Origin: Edaphochlamys debaryana
Lineage: Eukaryota; Chlorophyta; Chlorophyceae; Chlamydomonadales
Direction: 5' to 3'
DNA length: 64,000 nt
Assembly: GCA_016858145.1 (NCBI GenBank)
Contig: JAEHOE010000066.1
Location: forward strand, 372,001 to 436,000
The notes beneath the pieces are model-generated. The model ran no database searches. It saw only the letters and a program-made list of their open reading frames with translations, and was not told where the DNA came from. This document shows positions 23,272-36,281 of the stretch, in pieces (the stretch's first letter is position 1; every line of letters begins with the position of its first letter). The position numbers and the translations under genes were made by a program.

Positions 23272-25325
23272 CCCCAGCGCTGAACCCATCGCTAATCTCA
23301 GCGGCGGCCGCAGCACGGGCGTCTTTATGGGCATCAAGTAATTGGAGTGGCTGCTGCGCAGCTCCGCACCTGCGCTCGGGGAATGGCACGTACATACATG
23401 GCTGCAGCGGCAGCGGCATCTGGGGCCGGGTTTGGGGCGGGAGCGGGAATGCGAGCAGGCGGTAGCAGGTGGGAACTCGTGGACCAATGAGTGAGCGGGG
23501 CAGGGGGTGCTGGGTGCCGGGAGAGGGCGCCGAAGGGGGCCGAGAGGCTCTCGACATGTACTCAAAGTCGTGCGGGTCGGGCTTGTCGGGGGTTGGAGGC
23601 TTGCAAGGCAAGGCGGCTGACGGCGGCCGACTGGGCCCACGGCGTGTTAACACTACTGGGATTCCTTCCGGATTATCTCTTAGAACATTGATGAGACACA
23701 CAAATTTTGGACTCCCGCTGGGTCGGCTGGGCGGCGTTGTGGCGGTGCGTAGGGTGCTGCGTGGGGGCCTGTTGCGGGCCGGCGGCACGGTCCACTTCCA
23801 GCCCACGGCGGGCCGGCGGCACTTGAGCCTAAGCCAGGGCATTATCCTTCAACGCACGTGTCTTGAACTTCCGAGACGAGTTACTCTTGAACCGTAAGGT
23901 CATCTAAAGCAGGAGGTCTAGAATGACGAGGCCTGCCGTGGGCGACCATTTTGACTGGCGTTCGGTCTCAATCTTTGAAGCGGTGCATGTGTTTGTGCGC
24001 CCAACCCAACCGGCGAAGTCCGGTATTGCGGGGTTGCGAAGGCCCCTAACTATGGCGGCGTGGGTTTGGTCCGTGCGCTGTGGGGCTCGTGCTTGAGTGC
24101 GCGGCCCCAGTGCTACTCGCAGTACCCCGCCTCGCGGGGTTTGGTTCTCAGCCCGTTTCCCTGTCTTGAGGCGGATAGACACCCTGTTGTGCTGCTGCGG
24201 AAAACTGGTATCCTCGGATGTCAGAACCAGTGCGGACGTCGCACAACACCTTGTTACTGGGAGGATACGGCTCGTGGCGGCCTTGGGAATCACCGATGAC
24301 CTCCATTTGGGCGGTGGCCCGAGAGGGGTTGCCGGATTGGGCAGGGGCAGATCTGTGCTGGGATTGCGTGTGGGTGTCGAGTGACGAACTGCGTCGACCG
24401 GTTCCACACAGACGTGCGAACTTGGGCCGCGTGGGGCCCGTAGGACGTGGGCGGACAAAGATGGATTCGCCGGCTGTGGCCTGTGGACGATGTGCCTTGT
24501 CCGGTGCGTACACACACATAGACGCAGCGAGCAGCCCTTCACACGAGCAGCCCCTCATGCGAGCAGCCCTTCACACTTAGACGCAGGACTGGAGCGGCGG
24601 TGGAGGCGTCTGCATGCACCGGAGTGATGGACGCGCGCAGCCCAAGGATAGGCTCGGGCCTGGCCGGGGCTAGAAGTTGCTGCCGTTGACCCCGGCCGAC
24701 CCGGCGGGACCCGGCTGGCCGCACATGCATTGAACCCCGGCGGGAGCGCGGGACGCGTCCCCGCTAGAGGTAACGGCAAGGGGCCTCGGGGTTAAGAACA
24801 GGAGTGCCAGGCAAGCGAGTGCACAAGGGCACGGCACGGGGAACCAGTCGCCAGCTACCCAGGGCATGGCAACAACTGAAGCAGGTATTAGGAAGCGAGT
24901 AGGAAAGCTCGTTCGCTTATTACCGGGGCGGCCTCGGGCGGTCACCATGGCGCCATGGGCAGTCGTCGGCTCTCGGGGGGGCACGGGCCACACCAATGCC
25001 AGGCGGCCAACCAGGGCTCGCGCGCCAGTGCGAGACAGCCGGGTTAAAGCAAGCGTCAGGTGTCGACGCACGCAGCTGGCGTAGACAGTCGGGAATGAGT
25101 CTTCTCGAGGGCGGGGGCCTGCCGTGCTGGAGCCGAGGTTGGGCCGACGGCCGAGGCCACCATGCGGGTTGGCCGCGGAAGGTTGATGTCGTGCTTCGAA
25201 CTTTAAGGCCATCCTTTGTAGGCAACGACAGCTGGAACTGCATACACAAGCGGGTGCCAGAGGCTCTGGTGCCGGACCTGCCGACGCCCTAGTTGACCGC
25301 GAAACATGCCGTCGTCAGCGGCGAT
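23272..25325. other. 2 kb gap without a supported gene; contains repeat units
   Basis: Holds the 3' flank of the 21.8 kb gene and the upstream region of the TEX2-like gene. A minus-strand frame at 24670-25212 is open, and from an internal Met (MPWVAGDWFPV) looks like a signal peptide followed by a Gly-Pro stretch, but it has no conserved partner that I know. Repeat units with GAGCAGCCC lie at about 24535-24580. Confidence 0.4.
24525..24585 (-). repeat. dispersed repeat, core GGGCTGCTCG, three tandem units
   Basis: On the minus strand three units of GTGAAGGGCTGCTCG, separated by about 18 bases, form a mini-array. Related single copies occur at 60240-60272, 62645-62716 and 63480-63549. Confidence 0.6.
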
Positions 25326-28300
25326 ATGAACACGCAGCCTACCTCACGGCGCTGGCTGTGGGATGAGGTAATATCATGGACAGTGAGGTGAGCCGTGCAA
25401 GGACTTGTTTGGCCCGGCCATTTCGCCGAGAGTCTTGACCTGTGTCGACGACCGTCAACAACCTCACTGCAGCATCGCAAGCCTGGTCTATCTCCTACGA
25501 TGTATCAGCCTCGGCGGCCTGATCCTGCCTTCGGCATGGCTGGGATTCCTGTGCGGAGTCATTTGCGCTGCCGCTGCCACGGCCATGGTCGTGGTGCGTA
25601 GTTCGTTTGGGGGCAGCGAGCATCTGATGGGGTGCATAGCTGAGGGGGAAGGGGTGCTGCCTAGGGTGGCAAGCAAGCTTGGGTGGGGGGTGGGGGTGAG
25701 GTGGAGAGGGGGGAACCCACACCCGCCGACATCACTCTTAGGGCTGGCCGTCCGAAACATGTCTTACTCTCTCCGCTGTTCCCTCTCATGCAGGTCATTG
25801 CGTTCCTGGTGCTGTTCGAGAAGGCCACTCCGCAGCTCGACAGTGACGATGCACGTGCCCAGGCCGCCGCGCGCCCCGGCAAACTGCCCAGGCGATCGCC
25901 CTTCCTCCTGCGCCGCACCAAAGCGGGACCCGAGGGCCCCACGCAGCTCGTGTCAACTCACCCCGCGGCCGTGCGAGAGGGCTCCTTCACGGGTAGGCCA
26001 ACGGGCGTAGAGGAGAGCTGCAGCTCCCGGGGCCAACGGCGGTAGGGTTGAGGCCCAAACACCAGCCGATGGGCCGCTCTGCGCCAGTCACAACCCATGG
26101 TTGCTGCTGCTTGCACGTGCTGTAACGGTGATGGAGTCAGAGCCAAGCTTCTTCGTGTCTTGCTACCAAACAGGCACGGTATGGCTTGTCCCTGCGACGC
26201 TCTGGGCGCGCGGCCAACGGCTCCTCGCCTGGCCCCCGCCCACCGACGGCCCGGCGGGAGTGGCCCGAAAGTACATCGCCACACTCATCCCGGCCGGATC
26301 CAGCTTGCTCGGATCCGCACCGTCTGGATCTGGCCCCGGGGCGAAATCCGGATCTGGAGGTCCGGGAGCGGGATCCAAGGCGCCTGGAGCTGGAGGAGGG
26401 CCTGCAGGCGGCGAGGCGGGGCCCGCGGCAGGCTCAGGGGCTTCCACAGGGCCCTGGCTTCTGCTGGTGCCCGAGCGAGACGCTGGGCGGCCGAGGGTGG
26501 GGCTAGGGTTGGCGGGGGGCTTAAGGGGTCGGGGTGGAGAATTGGCCGAAGGTCTGGGCGCAAAGCAGGCTGACAGGAGTCGACAGGGTCCCCTACCATT
26601 TCCGCCGCTGTTGCAAAGGTTTCACCTCTCCCAGCTTCACCGCTTGGCTCCTGCAGATGGAAGGTGTTGGCTGCATCCCGATGCGCCCCCCTTCCTCCCT
26701 CGTGTGTGTGCCGCAGGGGCGCTACTCCATGGTCTGCCTCCAGGGCGCAACCGTGGACCTCATGCGAGACACCATCACCAGGGGGTGAGGCCAGTGCGGC
26801 ATCGGAGGCGGACGGAGACAGAAGGGGCTGGGCCAGCTTGCTAAGCCGTCATGTCCCTCAATGGCTTCTCTGCGTTCCGTGATCCCCAGCTCGCCATGGG
26901 CCCGGCGCCTGCCCATCCAGCTGAGTCACCCTCACTGGCCGCTGCTGCTGGGCGACACCACGTGCTACCTGTTCGCAGAGTCGGGTGCGGTGTGGGGCGA
27001 TGGGAACTGCAGGGTGATGGGGGCTGGGGACGAACGCAGAGTGCGGTGGTGCTGGGAGACCAAGGGGCATACGAGATAGGAGCTGCGTTGTCAGCGACAC
27101 CAGTGGGGTTGGCGCTGGACAGCCGCGTTGCCTTCCTTTCAGACGGCAGTGGACTGACAAGAGCCGGGAATCTTTCCCTTGAACCCTTCGCCTTAAACCC
27201 TGATGCCCACAGGCAGCGCCAAGGAGCAGTGGTACGCGGCCCTGGACGCAGCGCTGCAGCCGGGCGGGCTGCTGGCAGACACGCAGCGCCTGTACGGCGA
27301 GTACTGCAAGCACATGGCCAGCCTGGGGGTGAGCGGACGCGGGGGTGTCGTACGGTGTCGTACAGGTGCTGCAGACATCAGTGCTCGCCCGGCGGGGGTA
27401 TGCATAAGTTCCGCCTAGCAGTGGCACGCATGTGTACCCAGGGCCGGTGTTGTAGGTGCGCTCTGCTTGGACACTGAATACAGTTGGTGGCGGTTGTGCC
27501 CTCCCCTGCCGCAGATTGCACCGATGCCTCCGCTCCCGCCAATGCCCCCGCCGGCGCCGCTTCTGCCGCCACTGCCCTCAGCAGCACCCAGCACTCGCAG
27601 CCTTCAAGGCTCAAGCGCCGCAGCCCTGACCCCTACGGCAGGCGGCGGCGCTGCTGGCATGGGCCCAGGCCAGTCGGGCCCGGCCGGGTCCAGCCAGGCC
27701 CCCACGCCCCGCCCTGGGGAGCCGGGCGCCAATGTAGCTCAGGCCGATGGCGGCCCACCGGGTACCCCGAGCAGGGGCTCACAGGCCGGTGAGTCGTTTC
27801 GCTGCGCCTAAAACCTGTGTGTGCCGGCCCTTTGTCGCGGTTCAAAACTGTCAGCAAGCCCACCGAGCTAGGGCTCACTCCGTATGTCTTCTTCCCCTGC
27901 CGTGCTATGCAGCCCCGGCCCCAACCGACGCCCCGCCCAGGCCGCGCGGCCGCAACCCCTTCGGCTTCCTGCTCTCTCGCTTCGGACGCAACGCCGGCCG
28001 CAAGCCGCCGCCGCCGCAGCCGTCCACGCCAACGGTGCCTCAAGAGCAAGAGCAACAGCAGCAAGAGGCTTCGCAGCATCAGGGGCAGCAGGAGCCGAGC
28101 GCACCTGACAGCACTCAGCTGCCGAGTGCACGCCACAGCCGCGCGCCTTCTCTCGTGGGCTTCAGCCCGGGCCCAACAAGCCCCATTGTTTCCCGACCGC
28201 AGTCCATGGCAGATCTGACCAAGGCGGGTGAAGAAGGCGAGGCGGAGGACGGGGGCGGGGGCGGGGCCCCGCGCGAAGGGGCGGGGCAGGCGGCAGCGGG

Positions 28301-31300
28301 GGCAGGAGGTTCAAGCAGCGGTGCCGCAGCGGCCCCGCCCGGGCTCGACCCCGCCAGATGGCCCCTGGGACTAACTGTGGGAGTCGGGACGGACGCCGGC
28401 GCCGCTGCCCCGGCGGCGGCAGCGCACGAAGAGTTCGGGTCAGGCGTGGAGTATTCCAACGTGTCGGACATCTTCAGGGCCAGCGTTCCCTTCACGCCGG
28501 GAGGCAAAGTCCCAGCGGGCCGCACGATTTCGGGGATTGCGCGGGTGGTGGTCGCGCCCGGCGGCGGCGGCGGCGGAGCAGCCGCGGCGGCGGCAGCGAC
28601 CGTGACCGCGACAGGAGGTGGCAGCACGGCGGCGACAGTGGCGACGGCAGCGGCAGCGGTGGCAGGGCATGAAGCTCAGCCGGCGGCGGCGGCGGTCGCC
28701 GTGGCGGTCGTGGCAGGGCACGACGCCGCCGCCACGGCGGCGGCAGTGAACGCAGCGACGGCGGCGGCAGGGACTGCAGCGACGGCAGCGGTGACTGCAG
28801 CGGCTGCGCCGGCGGCTGGTGGCGTGGTGAACGCCAAAGCCCTCGCATCCGTACCCGAGTCAGCCGAGGCGGAGGCGGAGGAAGCCGACGGTGAGGCGAC
28901 GCCAGCCGCCGCCGCCACCGTCACGGCGGCAGGCGGCACGCTTCCGCTTCCGCCGCTGCCCGCTGCAGCCGGAACCGCTACCACGGCTGCCACGTCGGCC
29001 TTTGTGACCGCCGCGCCGCCGCCGTCGGTGCTGTCGGCGGCGCCGTCGCATGAGAGCCATGCGAGCGGTCAACACCAAGTCCTGGACACGCTGCCGAGCT
29101 TTGCAGGCGCCAGCTTTGCCCACTGGTCGGACGAACCGGGCGCTCGCCCGTTACCGGCGGCGCGGACACCGGGGATGGCATCACCGCTGCGGTCCCCCCT
29201 GCCGCGCCCCAGCGGCGGCGGCAGCGGAGCAGGCGAGCCGGCCACGCCGCCGCCACCAGCGCCGCCGGCGGCGCTGGCCTCCGTCGACGGAGCGGAGGCG
29301 TCGTCGGAGGCACCTGACGGCGGCAGCGGCGCCGCCTCGCCGCCGGCTTCCGCCGTCGTCCCGGCCCTGACGCACTCCGACTCGCCGCCGCCAATGGTCA
29401 CGCCGCCGCCGCCGTCCTTTGTACTGCAGTCAGCTCGCCACGGCGGCAGCATGCCCAATCTCCTGTCGCTGGCGTCATCAGCGGCGCCGTCGACGTCGGC
29501 GGCGGCCGACGGCCTGGCGGCGCCGCCAGGCGCCCGCGCCGCCTCATCCCTGACGTCCCGCCGGTCCGTAGACCTCAGCCTGGGGACGCGGCCGCTTGCG
29601 TTGGTCACGGCCGGGGCCCTGGGACTGGGCGGGGACTCACAGTCCGGTGCGGGCGGGGGGTCCCTGGCGGAGGAGGCGGCGCGGGCGCTGGGGGGTGCGT
29701 CACCGATGTCTCTGAGTCAGAAGGACCTGAAGCGACTCAAGCAGGAGGAGGCGGAGCGGGCCAAGCAGGTGCGGGGTCGTGGGGATCTCGTCAGGGCTTC
29801 CAGGCGGCTGCAGGGAGCTGATTGGGCGGGAGACCGCAGAGGGGCAGGCAGCTCGGAAGCCCGGAAGCGGGTAGCTGCTCACCAGGGCATTGGGCGTGCG
29901 GAAAGGGATCTGTGGCACCTGTCCTCCTTCGGGGCTGGAGACGGCGTGTGGCTGTGTGCTGCATGGTATCGACCGCTCGGGTCCTTGCTAACAACCTCTG
30001 TGTCGCCTGTTGCGTACCTTATCCTGCTTGTGGTGATCAATGCAGGAGCAACAGCGCATCAAGGCCGCAGCACGTGCCGCTGAGAAGGCCGAGGAGGAGG
30101 CGCGGCGGGCGGCGGCGCGGGCGGAGAAGGAGCGACTCAAGGCGGCGGCGGCGGCCAAGCGGGCAGAGGAGGAGACGCGGGCGCGACAGGCAAGAGCTGG
30201 GCCGGGCGGGGTCCGGGTCGCAGGTCCGGGGACCGCTTGTGTCAAGGCCGCGGTGGCCTCTGGGCTGACTGCTGCCAACGATAGCACTTGGTGGCCAACA
30301 GAGGCAGTGACAGTTCCGTGCCTTGGAGTTTTACCATGCTCGGTTCCTTTGCTAGTCCTCACTGCCCCGGTCTTCCGACAACTAACGCTTCACGCACCCT
30401 GCCCCCACAGCTCCGAGAGCGAGCCCGCGAGATCAAGGCCCGCGTGGCTTCCGCCAAGTCCCTTCTCGACTTGGCGGCGGCCGCGGGGGCAGACCCCAGC
30501 GGCGCCGCCACGCCCGTCGCCGGCGGCTCGCCGCCGCTCAGCAGTCGCTCCGTGACGGGCATTGGAGCCGCCGCCGCCGCCGCTGCCGCCGCCTCGGCGG
30601 CGGCCGGGGGTTCAGGCGCCGGGGTGGCAGGGCAGTCCCCGCCGCTGTCGCCGGGTGGCGGGTGGCGGTCTCAGGGGAAGACGGAGACGGGCGAGGCAGA
30701 CGCGGAGGCGCAGGCGCCGACTGCCCCAGCTCCTCCCCCACCGCCCGCCGGCATTCCTGCACCGCTGCCGCCGCCGCCAGGTACGCCCCCTCAAGCTAGC
30801 CCCGTCGAGCTAGCCCTCCGCTTCCACCTTACTTTTCCCCCCTGTTCCGGACATTCTGCCCATTCAGAAGGCTCTTCCCCGCAGCTGGTGGGCCTGATCT
30901 GCCCTTCCCTCCCCGCGCTCGCCCTCCCGCCGCCCCACTTCAACGCATCCTGTTGCACCCCGCATCCAGCTCCATCACCGCACATCCCCTTCCACCCGGG
31001 CCCTCCACCCCAACCCACCCCGCTCAGCAAAATGCAACCCACCCCCACCCCCTACCCCTCCCAGGTGCCCTGGTGGAGGCCCTCCACGGCCTCAACCTTG
31101 CGCTCACCCGCATCGGCTGGGAGCTCCTGCGGCGGGCGGGCTTCACCAACTGGCTGCACCGCCTCATCCAGGCAAGCGCTTGAACGGAATCGAACGGAGG
31201 AAGGGAGCGGGGACCGAAGGAGAAGCGAACGGTCGGACAGAGCGAGAAGGGGAAAGGGACGGCAGGGTTAGGAACGGAACGGACCACCTGCAGCGCCTCA

Positions 31301-32807
31301 AAAACGTGCCATACCTGCAGCATTCCGCCCCGCCCCTGACCCCCTCCCGCCCCTCCACAGAACAAGCTAGACGCCGCCCGCCTGCCGCCCTTCCTCCACG
31401 GCCTCAAGCTCACGCGGTTCGATCTGGGCAGCTCTGCGCCGCAGCTGCGGGACGTCCGGGCCGTGACGGGTGCGTGCGTTGGCGGGTGGGCGGGTGTTCG
31501 GGCGGTGGCGCACGTGTTTGGGACGGCAGCGGGGCGGAAGAGCTGGCTGGGGACCGTGCGTCCAGCTCGGGCAGGAGGCGGGGAGCAGGGCAGTCAGGAG
31601 GATGGACCGTGGTCTCGGCTCGTTGCGCTACATACCCACCCGCAGCATGCAGCCGCATGAGTTTGGGGCGGAAGCGGGGTGGCTGTGGCGACGATGCGTT
31701 CTGCACGGGCGGGAGGCAGGGAGCAGGACAGCTGGGAGGGGGCCTTGCAGCAACACAACCAAGCCATGGTCTGTGCTCTCTTTCGCCCACAACCCCTTGC
31801 GCTGCACCCCCTCCCCTCCCCACCACGCCACAAATACCCCCCGCAGGCCACATGAACTGCCCCACCCTGGCACCCTCCTGGCCCCAGCTGGCTCTGTCAG
31901 TGGTGTGGGTGGGCAACGCCAGCGCCGCAGTGTCAGCTTTCCTGGACTTCGACCCGCAGACGCAGCAACAGACGCAGGTCCGTCGTGGGGGCCCCTGCTA
32001 GTTTCTGGGCTAGGTCTGGGCTTGGGCCGCGCCGAAAATGCCCCAGGACTTCGATTATGCATGTCCTTGCAAGCACCAACGACCGGGGCTAGAGCCTCTG
32101 CTGCGCAGGAACGCCTGCCCGTCCCTTAGCTCTCCTCACCTCCCTGCTGTCCTGTGCCCTTCCTCCCGCTTCGACCCTCCGCGCACAGCCGCAGCCAGGC
32201 CAGCCGGCCGCAGGCGGCGACAAGCCAGGCGGCAAGCCTCCCGCGGCCACAACCCCAGCCACGGCCGCCAAGGAGGCTGAGGGTGCGGCACCGGATGCTC
32301 CACCGTCTTCAGTAGCCGCACCTGCCGAGGCCTCCGCCGAGGGAGCCCAGCAGCAGCCCCCAGCCGCAACAGACCCGCCGCCTGCTTTCGCTCGGCAGTC
32401 GGCCGGCGGCCCGGCGGCCCCGGGCGAAGCGGGCGCTGCGGTGCCCGGCTCGCTGCCCGCCACGCCTGCGGCTGGCCAGCCGGCGGCGGCAGAAACCGCG
32501 GCTGGCGCGCCTAGCAGGTGGGTAGCTTGCTCTCGGCGGTCGTGTAAGCCAGCAGCAGGGGTACCCGGCTGCGGGCCCTGTTAGAGAATTGATTCCGCTC
32601 TGATCAGCACCTGCTGGTGCGCCACGCTTCATCGCCCTGCAGCGGCACCACGACTGGACCTGACACCGCCGCCGCTAGCGGTGCTGCCGGCCAGGGGCCC
32701 GAGCCGGCACACGCATCTGACGCCGGTACCGGCGGGCCCCGCACCTCTACCGGCGGCGCCTCGACCTCCTCGGCCCCGGCGGCTCCTCCGGAGGCAGGCA
32801 CCCCTCG

Positions 32808-32838
<31 letters not shown>

Positions 32839-35800
32839 GCGCCGGGAGGGTCCTCCCCAACACCCACCAACCCGGGCGAGGGGCGCGGCGGCGGCCTGCG
32901 GGGCAAGTTTGCTTTCCTCTTCAATGTGGTGCCGTTCTTGTGAGTCCGCGCGTGCTCGTGGCTTTTTAGCGTGTATGTCTCTCTTGGGGGGCGGCTATAT
33001 AATTATCATACGGCTTACCTGCCTCGTGACCGTTGATTCACCCCGCCCCCGCCACCTCTTCCCGCAGCAACATCATCCGCAAAACGGGGCGAGCGCTCGC
33101 GTCCAACATCGCCGGGTGAGAGGGGCCCTCCGGAAGGGATCCGCCGCGAGACGCCCGGGCCCATGCGTCTGCACTTGCAGATCGCATCGGCGTCCTGCCT
33201 CGCACACATCTCCGTTATCCGCCTGCAACGGACCTGCCTATATATAAGTCACTGCCTGCCCTATTGAAGCCCGCGCCCATCGGTCCTCGTGTGTCCCCCG
33301 CCCACCTCAGCTCCCTGTCCGGCACACCGGTTGAGGTGCAGCTGAGCGTCACGAGGTTTGAAGGAACTCTGCTGCTGTGGGTGGCCCCGCCGCCGTCAGA
33401 CCGGTGCGTGCTCCTTTCTGGTCTTCTTTTGCGGCATTTCGCCCCTCTCTCAGGCGCATGACACTTGCGGCCTCCAACCAACGTGGGTTCCTTCGACCCC
33501 CAATCCTCAGCCCCCACCCCTAAGAACCCTGAAGCCCTTAAATGCCCCAACCTCTCACCCCGGCCAGGCTGTGGCTGAGCTTCGCCGAGCCGCCCAAGAT
33601 GGACCTCCGCACCACACCCGTCCTGGGCAACCGCCGCCTGGCGGGGGGGCTGGTCAGCGGGCGCCTGTCCGCATTCGTGCGGGGCAAGGTGCGGCACGGT
33701 GCTGCGCTGTGCTGGCTGCGTCGGGGTGCCATGCCTTTTCCAGCTAGCAGAACGCACTCGCACACGGCCGCCCGCCGACACGGCCCCAAGCCCTCCGACG
33801 CCCCACCCCGCGTACCGTGCCCTCTTCCGCGCCCTTCTCGCCCCGCCCCTGCCTCGACTTCATTCACTCCCACACAGGTGACCAACGGCCTGGCCCGCGC
33901 CATGGTGTACCCCGCCTGCGTGGACATCCGCATGGGGCGGCTCATGATGGGCATAGACGTGCCGCCGGAGGCCGTGCGCAGCTTCAGGTGGGGCGGAGGG
34001 TGGGGCTTGGGGCAGGGCTGGAACCCGTGGCTGGGCCCGGTGCGGAGGGCGACAACCGGCGGCTGGGCGCGTGGTGGCTCACAGGGCAGCCGTGCGTGGG
34101 AGCAGGGGGAGGGGGCAGGGCGGGGCGGGGTGAGGCGCGGGCCTGGCAGCGGTATCTGCTTTCAGGGTCTCAGTGCAGTGTCGGATGGGACCCTGCTGGG
34201 TACTGAGTGTGGCGCTGGGATTGTTCAGTTCGGGTGGCAAGTCACTACATGCACTTCGTGAGTTTGTCACTCCGTTTCGCAGGCCCCCGCCGCCTCCGCC
34301 CGAGATGATGACCCCACGCAACTCGCAGCCGGTTCCCCAGCCACAGCCGCAACGCCCGGGCCCGGGGCCGGAGCGGGGCCCAGAGCAGCGCAGGTGCGGC
34401 CCCTTGCTCGAGCGCGTTGTGTGCTCCCGGTTTCTTACTCTCGTCCGCATTTCCGGTGCCGGAACGGATCCCCTGCTGCTCGTGATCATTGCAATAAGCT
34501 CAGCTCCGTGCCCGCTTTGCGCTGCACGTCCGTTTATCGTATGCTCTCAGGACGTGCGCCCTTCTCCTGCTCCTGCTCCAACCCCACAGGTCAGGCCACG
34601 GCCACCACCCCCACCCCCACCACCCCCACGGCCTCCGACACCCAATCCACCCGCCCGACTCCACCCCGCCCCCGAGCCCGATGCCCTCGGCCCGAGGCCA
34701 CCCCTCCGCCTCCGCCCCCAACCTCGTCACTGCCGGCTCCATCCCCGGCAACTTGGGACCCGGAGCACCCCGGGGTCGGCCGCCCCGCCCTCCGCCCTCC
34801 GCCTCCACCCCTGCCTTCCTCGGCGCAACGGCGGCCAACCCCAGCGGCGCCGTCACGCCGTCGCCGACGCCCATCCCCTTCGCCGCCGCCGCCGCGCTGG
34901 CGGCGGGCCTCGGCGGCGGCGGCGCAGCCGCCGCCGCCGCCAGCGGCCCTGGCGGCTTCGCCACGTCCACCGTTCCCGTCTCCAGCATTGCCAGCGGGAG
35001 CCTGCTCGAGGCGGCGATCTCCAGCGTGCTTCGAGGGACGTCCATACTCGGGAGCTCGCCCGGGAACCTGTCGCCACTGGACGGGGTGTCGGATGAAGAA
35101 GGTGAAGAGTCGCATGGGGACGGCGAGACGACGACGCCCGACCGAGACGGTGGGGAGGACGACGAGGACGAGCACGGCCACGATCACGATGACGACGAGG
35201 AAAGCGAGGAGGCGGATGACGGGTACGACGGGGCCCAGTACGAGCATCACCACGGCGGGGGAACGGACGCGGCGGCGCTGTGGGACGCGTATGGAGACGC
35301 CGCCGCCGCCGGCGGCGCTGGCGGCTGGCCGCAGGGCGAGGGCGCGCCACCTTGGGACGTGCCCTGGGGCGCAACCGGCGGAGGCGGAGGCGAGAACTCA
35401 TCGTCGGCTCCGCCCCTACAACAACCCCGGCACTTCCGCCGCTCGTCGGCATCCCAGAACTCGACCAGCGGTTGGCCGCCCTCGTACGACAACCCGTACG
35501 GCCAGCAGTCTCCGTACGGCCAGCAGCCGGGACAGGGGCAGGGGCAGGGCCAGGGCCAGGGCGGGCGCAGGGGCGGCGGCGGGGGCCCGTGGGGCTGGGC
35601 CCGGGGGGCAGCGTCGCTGGTGGCTCGGGGGGTGGGGGGCATTGGGAACGTGGGGTTCAGGGGGCTGGGGGCGGTGGGGCAGGCTGTGGGAGGGGCGGTG
35701 GCGCGGGGGGCGTTGGGGTCCATCGTGGGACCCGCGATGGCGGCTGGGGAGCGGGCGGCGTTGCCGGGGCGGCCCCAGTCGATTAGTGGGGACGCAGGGG

Positions 35801-36015
35801 CCCAGGGGACGGCACAGGGCGGAACAGGAGGAGGAGGGGGGGCAGGGACCGAGGAGGCTCCGACCACGCCGGCGCCGGCGCCGCAGCAGGAGGTCGAGCA
35901 GCCGGGCCAAGCCCTGCATCCGGGCCAGGCTCCGGGCCCTGCGCCGCTGGGGGAGGCTGCGGGAGATCCTGACCCGGGGGCGACGCCAGCGCTGGAGAGC
36001 AAGAAAGACGTCTGA
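25326..36015 (+). CDS. TEX2-like SMP-LTD lipid-transfer membrane protein (very large)
   Basis: Membrane-anchored protein expected to move lipids at ER contact sites, as known for SMP-domain proteins of the TEX2 family. Early exons are 25326-25387, 25473-25593 and 25794-25992; these encode two membrane segments (IASLVYLLRCISLGG; FLCGVICAAAATAMVVVIAFLVLF). A PH-like part follows at 26174-27330 (GTVWLVPATLW, RYSMVCLQGATVDL, WPLLLGDTTCYLF, SAKEQWYAALDAAL). Then comes a long Ala-rich disordered region (about 27910-29768) and a charged helix. The SMP domain begins ALVEALHGLNLALTRIGWEL (31064 on), with FLHGLKLTRFDLGSSAPQLR and LALSVVWVGNASA. It is split by a Pro/Gln insert and resumes at FLNIIRKTGRALASNIAG, VEVQLSVTRFEGTLLLWVAPP, LWLSFAEPPKMDL. 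A tail of nearly 500 residues ends ESKKDV. I estimate about 2,100-2,200 residues. Two introns use GC donors. Exons between 26.2 and 27.0 kb are uncertain. Confidence 0.88.
32809..32838 (+). repeat. CAG repeat encoding polyglutamine in the TEX2-like protein
   Basis: A run of CAG triplets encoding about nine glutamines, inside the low-complexity insert that splits the SMP domain. Confidence 0.85.
33239..33248 (+). promoter_or_regulatory. TATA-like sequence inside a TEX2-like gene intron
   Basis: TATATATAAG lies in the intron just before the exon starting SLSGTPVEVQ. It may be chance AT-rich sequence; an internal promoter is possible but unsupported. Confidence 0.15.
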
Positions 36016-36189
36016 GGTTGGTGCACCCAGTGAGCACACCGTGCCGTAGCATCGCCAACTGACAGTAAGCGCATGTGGATTTTGGAAACGATATTACCAT
36101 ACGGTGCTGGCCATATGGGTGAAGATCACAGGGTCACCCCTGGAGGGCTGCGGCTAGGGCCCAGTGCGCACCAGCATGTTCGCCGTTAA

Positions 36190-36281
36190 TTCCCTGGCCT
36201 CATCCGGCCATCACGGCACCAGGGCTTGTAACAAGCACACTGTTCATGTACCATAAGCGGGTTATTGCTGGGGGCTGGGGC
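36190..36281 (+). repeat. 95-base duplicated 3' flank, copy 1
   Basis: Matches 36590-36683 in order: ttccctggcc, ggccatc, ggcaccag, a cttgtaac-type stretch, ctgttca, tgtacca, gcgggttattgc. This copy holds TGTAA. Confidence 0.7.
36227..36231 (+). terminator. candidate TGTAA poly(A) signal for the TEX2-like gene
   Basis: TGTAA 212 bases after the TEX2-like stop codon, within the first copy of a duplicated segment. Confidence 0.55.

Noticed and set aside
23904..24542. 212-residue minus-strand ORF
   Set aside because: Lacks coding-like composition and overlaps repeat units; no domain seen.
34394..36049. Long Arg/Pro-rich frame over the TEX2-like tail
   Set aside because: Wrong frame; splice phase from the previous exon leads into the frame ending ESKKDV.
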